In this document: piece after piece, positions 5,701 to 13,071 of the stretch
Numbering within the stretch: position 1 is the stretch's first letter
How the letters are laid out: every line of letters begins with the position of its first letter
NCBI GenBank assembly: GCA_021818565.1
Contig: JAKATV010000521.1
Location: 1-13,750, forward strand
Reading direction: 5' to 3'
From: Planctomycetota bacterium
GTDB taxonomy: Bacteria; Planctomycetota; Phycisphaerae; WQYP01
Length of the DNA: 13,750 bases
Notes under the pieces: generated by a model
The model's database searches: none
Seen by the model: only the letters and a program-made list of their open reading frames with translations
Told to the model about the DNA's origin: nothing
Position numbers and translations under genes: made by a program

Positions 5701-8199
5701 ATGAATAATCATGTTTCCACGGGTCTTCAACGGCGCGAGTTTATCAAGGCATGCATGGCGACGGCGGGAGCCGTCGCAGTCGGATCGTTGACGGCGGAAC
5801 GGGCTGCGGACGCGGGTGCGCCAGGGGCAAATAGTATGGCGGCCTCTATTGGCCAGTCCGCGTCATCGGGCGGCTTTGCCAATCTGGTGCGTCCGATCGT
5901 CGGCACCGGATGGCATGGGCATACCTTTCCGGGAGCTACGGCACCCTTTGGACTTGTGCAACTAAGTCCGGACACGGTTGGGCCGCCGGAACCAAAATGG
6001 AATGGAAAGTGGGACATCTATGACTGGGACCATTGCGGCGGCTATCACTATCCCGACAACACCGTACTGGGCATCAGTCATACGCACATTTCCGGAACCG
6101 GCGTGCAGGAAATGGGGGACGTGTTGGTAATGCCGGTAGTTGAGGGGATTAACTGGGGATGGAATTCCGGCGCGCCGGGAAAAGAACATGAGGCGCAAAT
6201 CCAAGCGCTGGGTTCTGATACCGGCTGGGTTTCTCGAGATAGCAACACGGGCTACGCCTCGCGTTTTTCGCATCAGCAGGAAACAGTCCGCGCCGGGTAT
6301 TACAGCGTGTATCTGCAAACCCCGCGTGTGAAGGCGGAACTGACGGCCACCGTCCGCTGCGGTATGCACCGCTACACCTATCCGGCGTTGCCGGCCGATA
6401 CACGCTGTGGAATGATTCTGGATTTGGTACATGGACTGGGCAATACCGCTTTTCACACTGAATTGACCATCGAAAGTCCGACGCGGATCAGCGGCAAACG
6501 ATACAGCCACGGTTGGGCGAAGAATCGTCAGGCCTATTTTGTTATGGAATTCAGTGCTCCGATTCAGGCGTATGATGTGATGGTCGATGGGCATGTCACC
6601 AATCACATTGCTCCCCACACAAAACATTTTTCGGCCACGCAGATTAAAGCTATTTTTCAATGGGATCATGATGCGCTGAACCCGCATCATCCACTGTTGG
6701 TTCGCGTGGGTATTTCCGGGACGGGCATTGAAGGTGCCGCTAAAAATCTGGCGGCGGAGATTCCGCACTGGGATTTTGATTCCCTTCAGCAGAAGACGCA
6801 ACAGGTATGGAATCACGCACTGGGCGTGTTGGCGGCTGATTTGCCCACCACAGACTTGGCGCAAACGTTTTACTCCAGTGCCTATCACGCCATGATGGGG
6901 CCCACCACGTTCAATGATGTGGACGGTACTTTCCGTGGGGAAGATTTTAAAAACCATCCCAATCCTGGTTTTACCAATTACACAACGATGTCCATATGGG
7001 ATATTTATCGTGGTGAATTTCCGTTTATCATGCTGACCCAGCCGCATCGTACCAATGATATCATCAACACCATGTTGACGGATTACCGGCAGTTGGATCA
7101 AAAGTCCCTGCCCATGTGGCCATTATGGGCCAATGAAACCTGGTGCATGACCGGGTTTCATGTGGTGGGCATGATTGTCGGAGCCTACACCCGCGGATTC
7201 CGAGGCTATAACGTCCCGGCGCTTTATGCCGCCATGCGGGAAACGGCCATGGTGGGTGCTACCGCCAACGGTAATAAAGAATTGCAGCACCAGTTCCGCC
7301 ATTATGGTTACGTTCCAATCAGTACCGCGAATCAATCTGTTTCGCGAACCTTGGATTTTGCCTATGACTATTGGTGCATGGGGGCCATGGCACAGTTGTT
7401 GGGCAAGCACGACGACGCTGTGATGTTCTATAAGCTGGGGCAGAACTACAAAAATCTCTTTGATCCGGGCACGGGATTCATGCGCGGCAAGACCGCCGAT
7501 GGAAAATGGCAGACGCCATACCGTCCGGATGAGGAATATTGGCGGGATTACACCGAATCCGATGGGTGGGAGGCGACGTTTAATGTCATGCAGGATGTGC
7601 AGGGACTCATTGATCTGTATGGCGGCGATCAACAGTTTATTGCCAAGCTTGATGCGTTTTTCACCGCTCCATCCAAAGTTTACAACACCTCTCCGGATGT
7701 CAGCGGCATGGTAGGTCAGGATGCCCAGGGCAATGAACCCAGTAACCATATCCCGTATCTTTACCCGTTCGCCGGGGCGGCATGGAAAACCCAATATTGG
7801 GTGCGTAAAATGCTTGCTCTTTATAACAACACACCCAACGGTATTCCCGGCAACGATGATATTGGTCAGACCTCCAGTTGCTTTACCATGGGGGCCATGG
7901 GGTTTTATCCGGTCAACGCGGCCACCGGCGTATATGTTATCGGCAGTCCACTGGTCAATCGGGCAAAAATTCACAACCCCGCCGCCCGAACCACCTTTAC
8001 GATTGTGGCGGAAAATAATTCAGCGGAGAACTGTTACATTCAAAGCGCCAAACTCAACGGCAAGGAACTCACACGATCATGGTTTACCCATGGTGATATT
8101 GTGGCCGGTGGAGAGCTTTATTTCCGCATGGGCCGCAAACCCAACAAGGACTGGGCATCGGCCAAGGAAGATCGTCCGCCATCCGGGCTGATACTATGA
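5701..8199 (+). CDS. GH92 alpha-mannosidase, Tat-exported (first tandem copy)
   Basis: 832-residue exo-acting alpha-mannosidase of family GH92, calcium-dependent inverting enzymes that remove alpha-linked mannose. Start: ATG 5701 with GAGGA 6 bases upstream. Tat signal: QRREFIKA at 10-17, then a hydrophobic run. N-terminal GH92 domain: LVRPIVGTGWHGHTFPGA (62-79), APFGLVQLSPDT (81-92), GYHYPDNTVLGISHTHISGTG (114-134). Catalytic-domain landmarks: SIWDIYRG (431-438), YTESDGW with E619, by my alignment the family's catalytic acid, and PGNDDIGQTSSC with D719/D720 in the loop that carries the base and calcium contacts. GFYPV and YVIGSPL follow as expected. The length is somewhat above typical GH92 because of the signal and linker. 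A close paralogue lies directly downstream. The exact linkage preference (1,2; 1,3; 1,4; 1,6) cannot be read from the sequence. Confidence 0.93.
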   Translation: MNNHVSTGLQRREFIKACMATAGAVAVGSLTAERAADAGAPGANSMAASIGQSASSGGFANLVRPIVGTGWHGHTFPGATAPFGLVQLSPDTVGPPEPKWNGKWDIYDWDHCGGYHYPDNTVLGISHTHISGTGVQEMGDVLVMPVVEGINWGWNSGAPGKEHEAQIQALGSDTGWVSRDSNTGYASRFSHQQETVRAGYYSVYLQTPRVKAELTATVRCGMHRYTYPALPADTRCGMILDLVHGLGNTAFHTELTIESPTRISGKRYSHGWAKNRQAYFVMEFSAPIQAYDVMVDGHVTNHIAPHTKHFSATQIKAIFQWDHDALNPHHPLLVRVGISGTGIEGAAKNLAAEIPHWDFDSLQQKTQQVWNHALGVLAADLPTTDLAQTFYSSAYHAMMGPTTFNDVDGTFRGEDFKNHPNPGFTNYTTMSIWDIYRGEFPFIMLTQPHRTNDIINTMLTDYRQLDQKSLPMWPLWANETWCMTGFHVVGMIVGAYTRGFRGYNVPALYAAMRETAMVGATANGNKELQHQFRHYGYVPISTANQSVSRTLDFAYDYWCMGAMAQLLGKHDDAVMFYKLGQNYKNLFDPGTGFMRGKTADGKWQTPYRPDEEYWRDYTESDGWEATFNVMQDVQGLIDLYGGDQQFIAKLDAFFTAPSKVYNTSPDVSGMVGQDAQGNEPSNHIPYLYPFAGAAWKTQYWVRKMLALYNNTPNGIPGNDDIGQTSSCFTMGAMGFYPVNAATGVYVIGSPLVNRAKIHNPAARTTFTIVAENNSAENCYIQSAKLNGKELTRSWFTHGDIVAGGELYFRMGRKPNKDWASAKEDRPPSGLIL

Positions 8200-8364
8200 C
8201 CGACGAGCGATCCCGCCTGAACAAATTAAAAGGTACCAGGTACCGTTTTAGGCCCCGGTTCTTTTCTGTATAAGGATTATCTGATGACTTCACATAATGG
8301 CCAAAATGGCGCAATGGGGTTAACCCGTCGGAATATGTTGCAGTTGACCGCGATGGCGGCGGCA
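7705..8364 (+). repeat. Duplicated junction, copy 1 (GH92 3' end + spacer + Tat-signal 5' end)
   Basis: This segment covers the last 164 codons of the first GH92 gene, the 84-base spacer and the first 27 codons of the second GH92 gene. It aligns almost without length change to 10300-10960. The encoded C-termini differ at only 11 of 164 positions by hand count. The spacers share ATGACC...GAGCGAT...TGAACAAATTA, and the first 25 bases of the following genes are identical. Confidence 0.8.
8227..8250. repeat. Palindromic element in the first GH92 spacer
   Basis: GGTACC-A-GGTACC (8232-8244) is an inverted and direct repeat, flanked by TAAAA on the left and GTTTTA on the right. The whole is therefore near-palindromic with one extra base. 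It could fold as a short hairpin followed by TTTT, weakly terminator-like, or serve as a protein-binding site. The aligned position in the next spacer also holds a palindrome, of different sequence. Confidence 0.4.
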
Positions 8365-10794
8365 ACGGTTACCGTTGGTTCCCTGACGGCACCGGGCCTG
8401 CGTGCCAATCCGTATGATGCGGTCTTGAGGCAACTGGCCGGAGCACAGGGGCTTTCGCCGTTCGGCAACCGTTCCAATCTGGTTCGACCCATCATCGGCA
8501 CGGGCTGGCATGGACATACGTTTCCCGGAGCCATGGTTCCTTTCGGCCTGGTGCAATTAAGCCCGGATACGGCAGGCCCGTCCGAGGCGACGGAGAGAAA
8601 TCGTGGACATAACATGAATGTCTATGGCTGGGATCATGTTTCGGGCTATCATTATCCGGATACAACGATACTTGGTTTTAGCCACGATCATGTTTCCGGA
8701 TCCGGCGGCGGAGACCTGGGCGACGCGCTGCTGATGCCGGGAGTGGGGCCCGTGTGTTGGAACCCCGGTGCGCCGGGGGCGGAACATGAGGCGCAAATTC
8801 AGGCTCTGGGTGAAAAATCTGGTTGGCAAGCGGGTAAAAAAGGTTACGCTTCGCGTTTTTCCCACCGCCACGAAACCGCCCGGGCGGGGTATTACCGCGT
8901 ATTGCTGGAGGATTCCGGCGTGGTGGCGGAACTCACCGCCACCAGCCGCTGCGGTATGCATCGCTACAGTTTTCCCGCTGGAAAACCTGGACATGTTATT
9001 CTTGATCTGGTGCATGGTATTGGCGAGACCGTCTATGAGGCGCAACTGAATATCGAAAACACCACCACCATCAGCGGCTATCGCGGCACGCATGGTTGGG
9101 CGCGGGATCGGCAGGTGTATTTTGTCATCCAATTCTCACAGCCTTTTGAATTGTGTCAGGTGCAGCGCAATGGTACTGTTCAATCCGGAAATATCAGTTC
9201 AATTCCAGGGCCAAGATTGAAAATCGCATTTCATTTTCCAGGCGATACCGGCCGGCCGCTGGTTATTAAAGTAGGCATTTCCGGTACCGGAATTGAAGGT
9301 GCCCGCGGGAATTTGCAGGCCGAAATTCCGCATTTTGATTTTGACGCCATTCGGCGGCAGGCGGAGCAGACCTGGAATAAGGCGCTGGCGTCATTGGATG
9401 CGAAATTTTCCACCAAGGAACTGGACCAAACATTCTATACCAGCGCCTATCATGCCATGATCGGTCCCAGCACGTTTAACGATGTCAATGGCTCCTACCG
9501 TGGGGAGGATCGCAAGAATCACAGCAACCCCGGCTTCACCAATTACACCACTATTTCGATATGGGATATTTACCGCGGTCAGTTCCCCCTTATGATGCTG
9601 ACCCATCCGGAACGTATCAATGACGTGATTAACACCTTATTGGTGGATTACCAGCAAGTGCAGCAGCATTCGTTGCCGGTCTGGCCGCTATGGGGATTTG
9701 AAACTTGGGCGATGACCGGGTTTCACGCGGTGGCCATGATTCTCGGTGCCTATACCCGTGGATTCCGGGGCTATGACGTGCCGGCGGTTTATGCCGCCAT
9801 GCGCGATACCGCCATGGTGGGGGCCACCGCCAATGGCAACAAGCCATTGCAGGAAGAATTCCGTCGCCACGGCTACGTTATTTCCGGGTCGGCCACCGCC
9901 GCTGAAATGATTACCGGCCCCGGCAAGCAATCCGTTTCCCGAACCTTGGATTTTGCTTATGACTATTGGTGTGTAGGTGCCATGGCGGAATTGCTGGGTA
10001 AACATGAAGATGCCAGAATGTTTTATAAACTGGGGCAGAATTATAGAAATATCTTTGACCCTAAGACCGGTTTTATGCGCGGCAAGTTGGCGGATGGAAA
10101 GTGGCGCGAACCTTTCCGACCGGATCAGGATGAATGGTACGATTACACCGAATCCGACGCCTGGCAGGCGACGTTTAACGTCATGCAGGATGTTCATGGA
10201 TTAATTGATTTATTCGGCGGGGATGCGAACTTCATCGCTAAATTAGATGGCTTGTTCACCGCGCCGTCTCATATTTATGAGTACGATGTGGACATCACCG
10301 GCATGGTGGGGCAGGATGCCCAGGGTAATGAACCCAGCAATCACATTCCCTATCTCTACCCCTTTGCCGGTGCCGCATGGAAAACCCAATATTGGATTCG
10401 TAAAGTCTTGAGCCTTTACAACAACACGCCCAACGGTATTCCCGGCAATGACGATATTGGCCAAATTTCCAGTTGCTTTACCATGGGTGCCATGGGCTTT
10501 TATCCGGTCAATGCCGCCACCGGCGTGTATGTCATCGGCAGCCCACTGGTAGACCGCGCCAAGATACATAACCCCGCCGCCAAAACAACCTTTGCCATCA
10601 TCGCCGAAAATAATTCACTGGAGAATTGTTACATTCAAAGCGCCAAACTCAACGGCAAAGAACTCACGCGATCGTGGTTTACCCACGCTGATATTGTGGC
10701 GGGCGGGGAACTTTATTTCCGCATGGGCCGCAAACCCAACAAGGACTGGGCGTCGGCTAAGGAAGACCGTCCGCCATCGGGACTTATACAATGA
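8284..10794 (+). CDS. GH92 alpha-mannosidase, Tat-exported (second tandem copy)
   Basis: 836-residue paralogue of the preceding enzyme with the same predicted reaction. Start: ATG 8284 with AAGGA 7 bases upstream. Tat signal: LTRRNMLQLTAMAAA (13-27), likely cleaved near LRA-N (about residue 41). GH92 landmarks: NLVRPIIGTGWHGHTFPGA (65-83), GYHYPDTTILGFSHDHVSGSG, SIWDIYRG (425-432), YTESDAW with E623 and PGNDDIGQISSC with D723/D724, so all expected active-site motifs are intact. Compared with the first copy it has a slightly longer loop (GSATAAEMITGPGK) before QSVSRTLD, a divergent middle region (about residues 290-330) and a nearly identical C-terminus. The pair probably differs in linkage preference, as multiple GH92 enzymes in one locus often do. 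Its signal region is shared with the downstream GH2 gene. Confidence 0.93.
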   Translation: MTSHNGQNGAMGLTRRNMLQLTAMAAATVTVGSLTAPGLRANPYDAVLRQLAGAQGLSPFGNRSNLVRPIIGTGWHGHTFPGAMVPFGLVQLSPDTAGPSEATERNRGHNMNVYGWDHVSGYHYPDTTILGFSHDHVSGSGGGDLGDALLMPGVGPVCWNPGAPGAEHEAQIQALGEKSGWQAGKKGYASRFSHRHETARAGYYRVLLEDSGVVAELTATSRCGMHRYSFPAGKPGHVILDLVHGIGETVYEAQLNIENTTTISGYRGTHGWARDRQVYFVIQFSQPFELCQVQRNGTVQSGNISSIPGPRLKIAFHFPGDTGRPLVIKVGISGTGIEGARGNLQAEIPHFDFDAIRRQAEQTWNKALASLDAKFSTKELDQTFYTSAYHAMIGPSTFNDVNGSYRGEDRKNHSNPGFTNYTTISIWDIYRGQFPLMMLTHPERINDVINTLLVDYQQVQQHSLPVWPLWGFETWAMTGFHAVAMILGAYTRGFRGYDVPAVYAAMRDTAMVGATANGNKPLQEEFRRHGYVISGSATAAEMITGPGKQSVSRTLDFAYDYWCVGAMAELLGKHEDARMFYKLGQNYRNIFDPKTGFMRGKLADGKWREPFRPDQDEWYDYTESDAWQATFNVMQDVHGLIDLFGGDANFIAKLDGLFTAPSHIYEYDVDITGMVGQDAQGNEPSNHIPYLYPFAGAAWKTQYWIRKVLSLYNNTPNGIPGNDDIGQISSCFTMGAMGFYPVNAATGVYVIGSPLVDRAKIHNPAAKTTFAIIAENNSLENCYIQSAKLNGKELTRSWFTHADIVAGGELYFRMGRKPNKDWASAKEDRPPSGLIQ

Positions 10795-10818
10795 CCAATG
10801 AGCGATGACCAATGAACA
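10791..10818 (+). repeat. 14-bp tandem repeat spanning the stop codon
   Basis: ATGACCAATGAGCG is followed directly by ATGACCAATGAACA, giving two 14-base units that include the TGA of the second GH92 gene (10792-10794). The corresponding place in the first spacer has a related but non-repeated sequence. Confidence 0.55.
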
Positions 10819-10828
10819 AATTATAAGG

Positions 10829-10840
10829 CATTGGGCAATG
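10829..10840. repeat. Palindrome CATTG-GG-CAATG in the second GH92 spacer
   Basis: A perfect 5-bp inverted repeat around GG. It lies at the position that aligns with the GGTACC palindrome of the preceding spacer, and both are followed by GTTTTAG. It is short, so chance is possible. Confidence 0.35.
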
Positions 10841-10867
10841 TGGTTTTAGCGCAAGGTTATGTTTAGC

Positions 10868-10873
10868 AAAGGA
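10868..10873 (+). promoter_or_regulatory. Shine-Dalgarno AAAGGA fixing the start at 10880
   Basis: AAAGGA lies 6 bases before ATG 10880. With the identical start context of the GH92 gene at 8284, it decides against the in-frame ATG at 10859. Confidence 0.65.
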
Positions 10874-10879
10874 TTGTCG

Positions 10880-13033
10880 ATGACTTCACATAATGGCCAA
10901 AATGACTCAATGGGGTTGACCCGCCGGAACGTATTGCAGTTGGCTGCGGTGGCGGCTGTGGCAAGTCTTGGCGGGGCCGATGCGGCATCCCAGGCGGCAG
11001 AGCCGCCGCCAACTGCCTCTGTATCCGCCGGGGCCAAGCAAAGATATGACTTATCAACGTTGAAATGGCAGCTATCCGGCTATATGCCCTACATGGAACG
11101 ATTGGGTGGGGGGGCGACCGCCATATCCAATATTCATCAAACTACGGATCAGAAAGTCGGCCCGATTCCGGCAAGTGTACCGGGCTCGGTGCAGTTGGCG
11201 CTCTTGAATGCCGGACTCATTAAAGATTGGAATATCGGCCTGAATGCAAGGGATTGTCAATGGGTGGAAAATGAGGACTGGGTATATCAGACGGTAATTC
11301 CCGATCAATGGGTGCATTCCGGCAAACAGTTCCGATTGCATTGTGAAGGCTTGGATTACCGGGGCGGCATTTTTCTAAACGGCACTCTGGTGGCGGGTTT
11401 TGAAGGATCGTTTCGTCCTTGGGATTTTGATTTAGGCCCGCATCTCAAGGCCGGAAATAATTTGCTGGAAATTCTTTTTCAGCCACCACCGCGCTGGCTG
11501 GGACAACTTGGTTACACCTCGCACATGAAAAAATGGAAGCCCCGGTTTAATTATGGCTGGGACTGGGTCAGTCGCGTTGTGCAAGTAGGGGTATGGGATG
11601 CCATCACGCTGGAAGTTGTGGAAGCGGGGGAAATACGGGAATTCCGCGCGGTGGCCGATGTGGACATGACCTCCGGGCGGGGGGTACTGAAAATGTTTGG
11701 TGCTGCTTTGGGTGGAAGCAAAATACAGTTGACTCTGGCTGATGATGCCGGGGTGGTACATCAGGAGGAAATGCCCGCTCCAGCGTTGGTCAAACATCCC
11801 GTGCAATGGAAAGATTTAACCGTTGGCTTGTGGTGGCCTAATGGGCATGGCGAGCAAAAACTATACAGTCTGACGTGCGATCTGCTCAATGATCAGGGGC
11901 ATCTTATTGATCGTCAAGTGCGTACAGTGGGCTTCCGGAACATTGAGTGGCGGAAAAACAAAGGCGCGAAAAATACCGCCAATGCCTATCTGGATGTGGT
12001 GCCGGAAGCGGATCGTTATCTCTGTGCGGTTAATGGCACGGAAATATTTCTCTGCGGAATTGATTGGACGCCTATTCGACCGAATTTTGCCGATCTGACC
12101 AAGGAAGATTACGATAAGAGGTTAAATGCGTACCATGATATGGGTGTGAAAATCCTGCGGGTGTGGGGCGGGGCTTTTCTTGAAACCGAATATTTTTACC
12201 AACAGTGTGACCGCTTGGGTATTTTACTGTGGCAGGAATTTCCACTATCGAGCTCCAGTATTGATTGCTATCCTCCAACGGATCCGGCTTCCGTAGAGGC
12301 AATGGGCCAAATTGCCGAATCGTATATCAAACGGCGGCAGCATCATCCCGCACTACTGTTATGGTGTGGTGGTAATGAATTGGCCAACAATCTCAACGGG
12401 ATCAATCCTGGCAAGCATCGTGAACCATTGACGATTCGACATCCGATTCTCAAACGATTTTATGAGGTCATTGAAAAACTGGATCACGGACGTCGATTCC
12501 TGCAGACCAGTCCCTTTGGCCCGCGGTTGTCGAATAATTTAGATGAGTGCGGCAAGGGCGTATTCTGGGATACCCATGGGCCTTGGAATCTCAACGGGCC
12601 GGTGGACGGATACTGGAAAGAACTGTGGGATAAAAGCGATTCGATGTTCTATTCGGAACTCGGTGCGCCGGGTGCCAGCTCTGCCGAGATCATTCGCAAA
12701 TATATGGGTAATCTGAAAGCCTTTCCGTGTTCTTCGGATAATCCGTTGTGGAATCGCAATCCTTGGTGGATCGACTGGCCCAAGTTTATTCAAGAGAAAG
12801 GCCGCGCACCGGAAAATCTGGAGGCATATGTCGTATGGAGTCAGGCCCGACAGGCGGCGGCGCTGGGCTTGGCGGCCAGAGCGGCCCTGAGCCGATTCCC
12901 AGCATGTGGCGGGTTTATAGTGTGGATGGGCCATGATGCATTTCCCTGCACCGCCAACACCGCCGTGATTGATTTTGAGGGTAATATTAAACCTGCGGGC
13001 GTTGAATTGGGAAAGGTATTCCGGGAGGCTTGA
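10880..13033 (+). CDS. GH2 beta-mannosidase-type glycosidase, Tat-exported
   Basis: 717-residue retaining glycosidase, predicted to release beta-linked mannose from non-reducing ends. Tat signal LTRRNVLQLAAVAAV (13-27), nearly identical to that of the upstream GH92 protein. Domain order: sugar-binding beta-sandwich (about 60-240), with LHCEGLDYRGGIFLNG and the beta-mannosidase marker FNYGWDW (223-229); Ig-like domain (about 240-365), ending in LWWPNGHGEQKLY; TIM barrel from about 385, with RVWGGAFLE (427-435), WQEFP (451-455), CGGNE with acid/base E500, and FYSELGAPG with nucleophile E593. GWDW and WQEFP point to beta-mannosidase rather than beta-galactosidase or glucuronidase. At 717 residues it is shorter than the usual 820-890: it ends just after the barrel (FIVWMGHDAFP, then a short tail) and lacks the C-terminal Ig-like domains of many relatives. 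Its stop is 38 bases before the isomerase gene. Confidence 0.9.
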   Translation: MTSHNGQNDSMGLTRRNVLQLAAVAAVASLGGADAASQAAEPPPTASVSAGAKQRYDLSTLKWQLSGYMPYMERLGGGATAISNIHQTTDQKVGPIPASVPGSVQLALLNAGLIKDWNIGLNARDCQWVENEDWVYQTVIPDQWVHSGKQFRLHCEGLDYRGGIFLNGTLVAGFEGSFRPWDFDLGPHLKAGNNLLEILFQPPPRWLGQLGYTSHMKKWKPRFNYGWDWVSRVVQVGVWDAITLEVVEAGEIREFRAVADVDMTSGRGVLKMFGAALGGSKIQLTLADDAGVVHQEEMPAPALVKHPVQWKDLTVGLWWPNGHGEQKLYSLTCDLLNDQGHLIDRQVRTVGFRNIEWRKNKGAKNTANAYLDVVPEADRYLCAVNGTEIFLCGIDWTPIRPNFADLTKEDYDKRLNAYHDMGVKILRVWGGAFLETEYFYQQCDRLGILLWQEFPLSSSSIDCYPPTDPASVEAMGQIAESYIKRRQHHPALLLWCGGNELANNLNGINPGKHREPLTIRHPILKRFYEVIEKLDHGRRFLQTSPFGPRLSNNLDECGKGVFWDTHGPWNLNGPVDGYWKELWDKSDSMFYSELGAPGASSAEIIRKYMGNLKAFPCSSDNPLWNRNPWWIDWPKFIQEKGRAPENLEAYVVWSQARQAAALGLAARAALSRFPACGGFIVWMGHDAFPCTANTAVIDFEGNIKPAGVELGKVFREA

Positions 13034-13060
13034 TTGACAATCCTGTTATCGTATGGTCAA

Positions 13061-13066
13061 AAGGAG
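13061..13066 (+). promoter_or_regulatory. Shine-Dalgarno AAGGAG fixing the start at 13072
   Basis: AAGGAG lies 5 bases before ATG 13072. It favours this start over the in-frame TTG at 13030, which overlaps the stop of the GH2 gene. Confidence 0.65.
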
Positions 13067-13071
13067 CAACG

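Larger units (their letters stand above)
10300..10960 (+). repeat. Duplicated junction, copy 2 (GH92 3' end + spacer + Tat-signal 5' end)
   Basis: Counterpart of 7705-8364: the last 164 codons of the second GH92 gene, an 85-base spacer and the first 27 codons of the GH2 gene. The 25 bases from the ATG at 10880 match those at 8284 exactly, and the first 27 residues differ at 6 positions. Homology stops after the signal, where the GH2 enzyme begins. Confidence 0.8.

Noticed and set aside
5962..7101. 379-codon open frame on the minus strand
   Set aside because: It lies wholly inside the first GH92 gene, whose family motifs are all on the + strand. The product is a patternless shadow rich in His and Arg.
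7123..7974. 283-codon open frame on the minus strand
   Set aside because: It is antisense to the conserved GH92 catalytic core and mirrors its codon composition. A similar shadow appears in the paralogue at 9688-10197.
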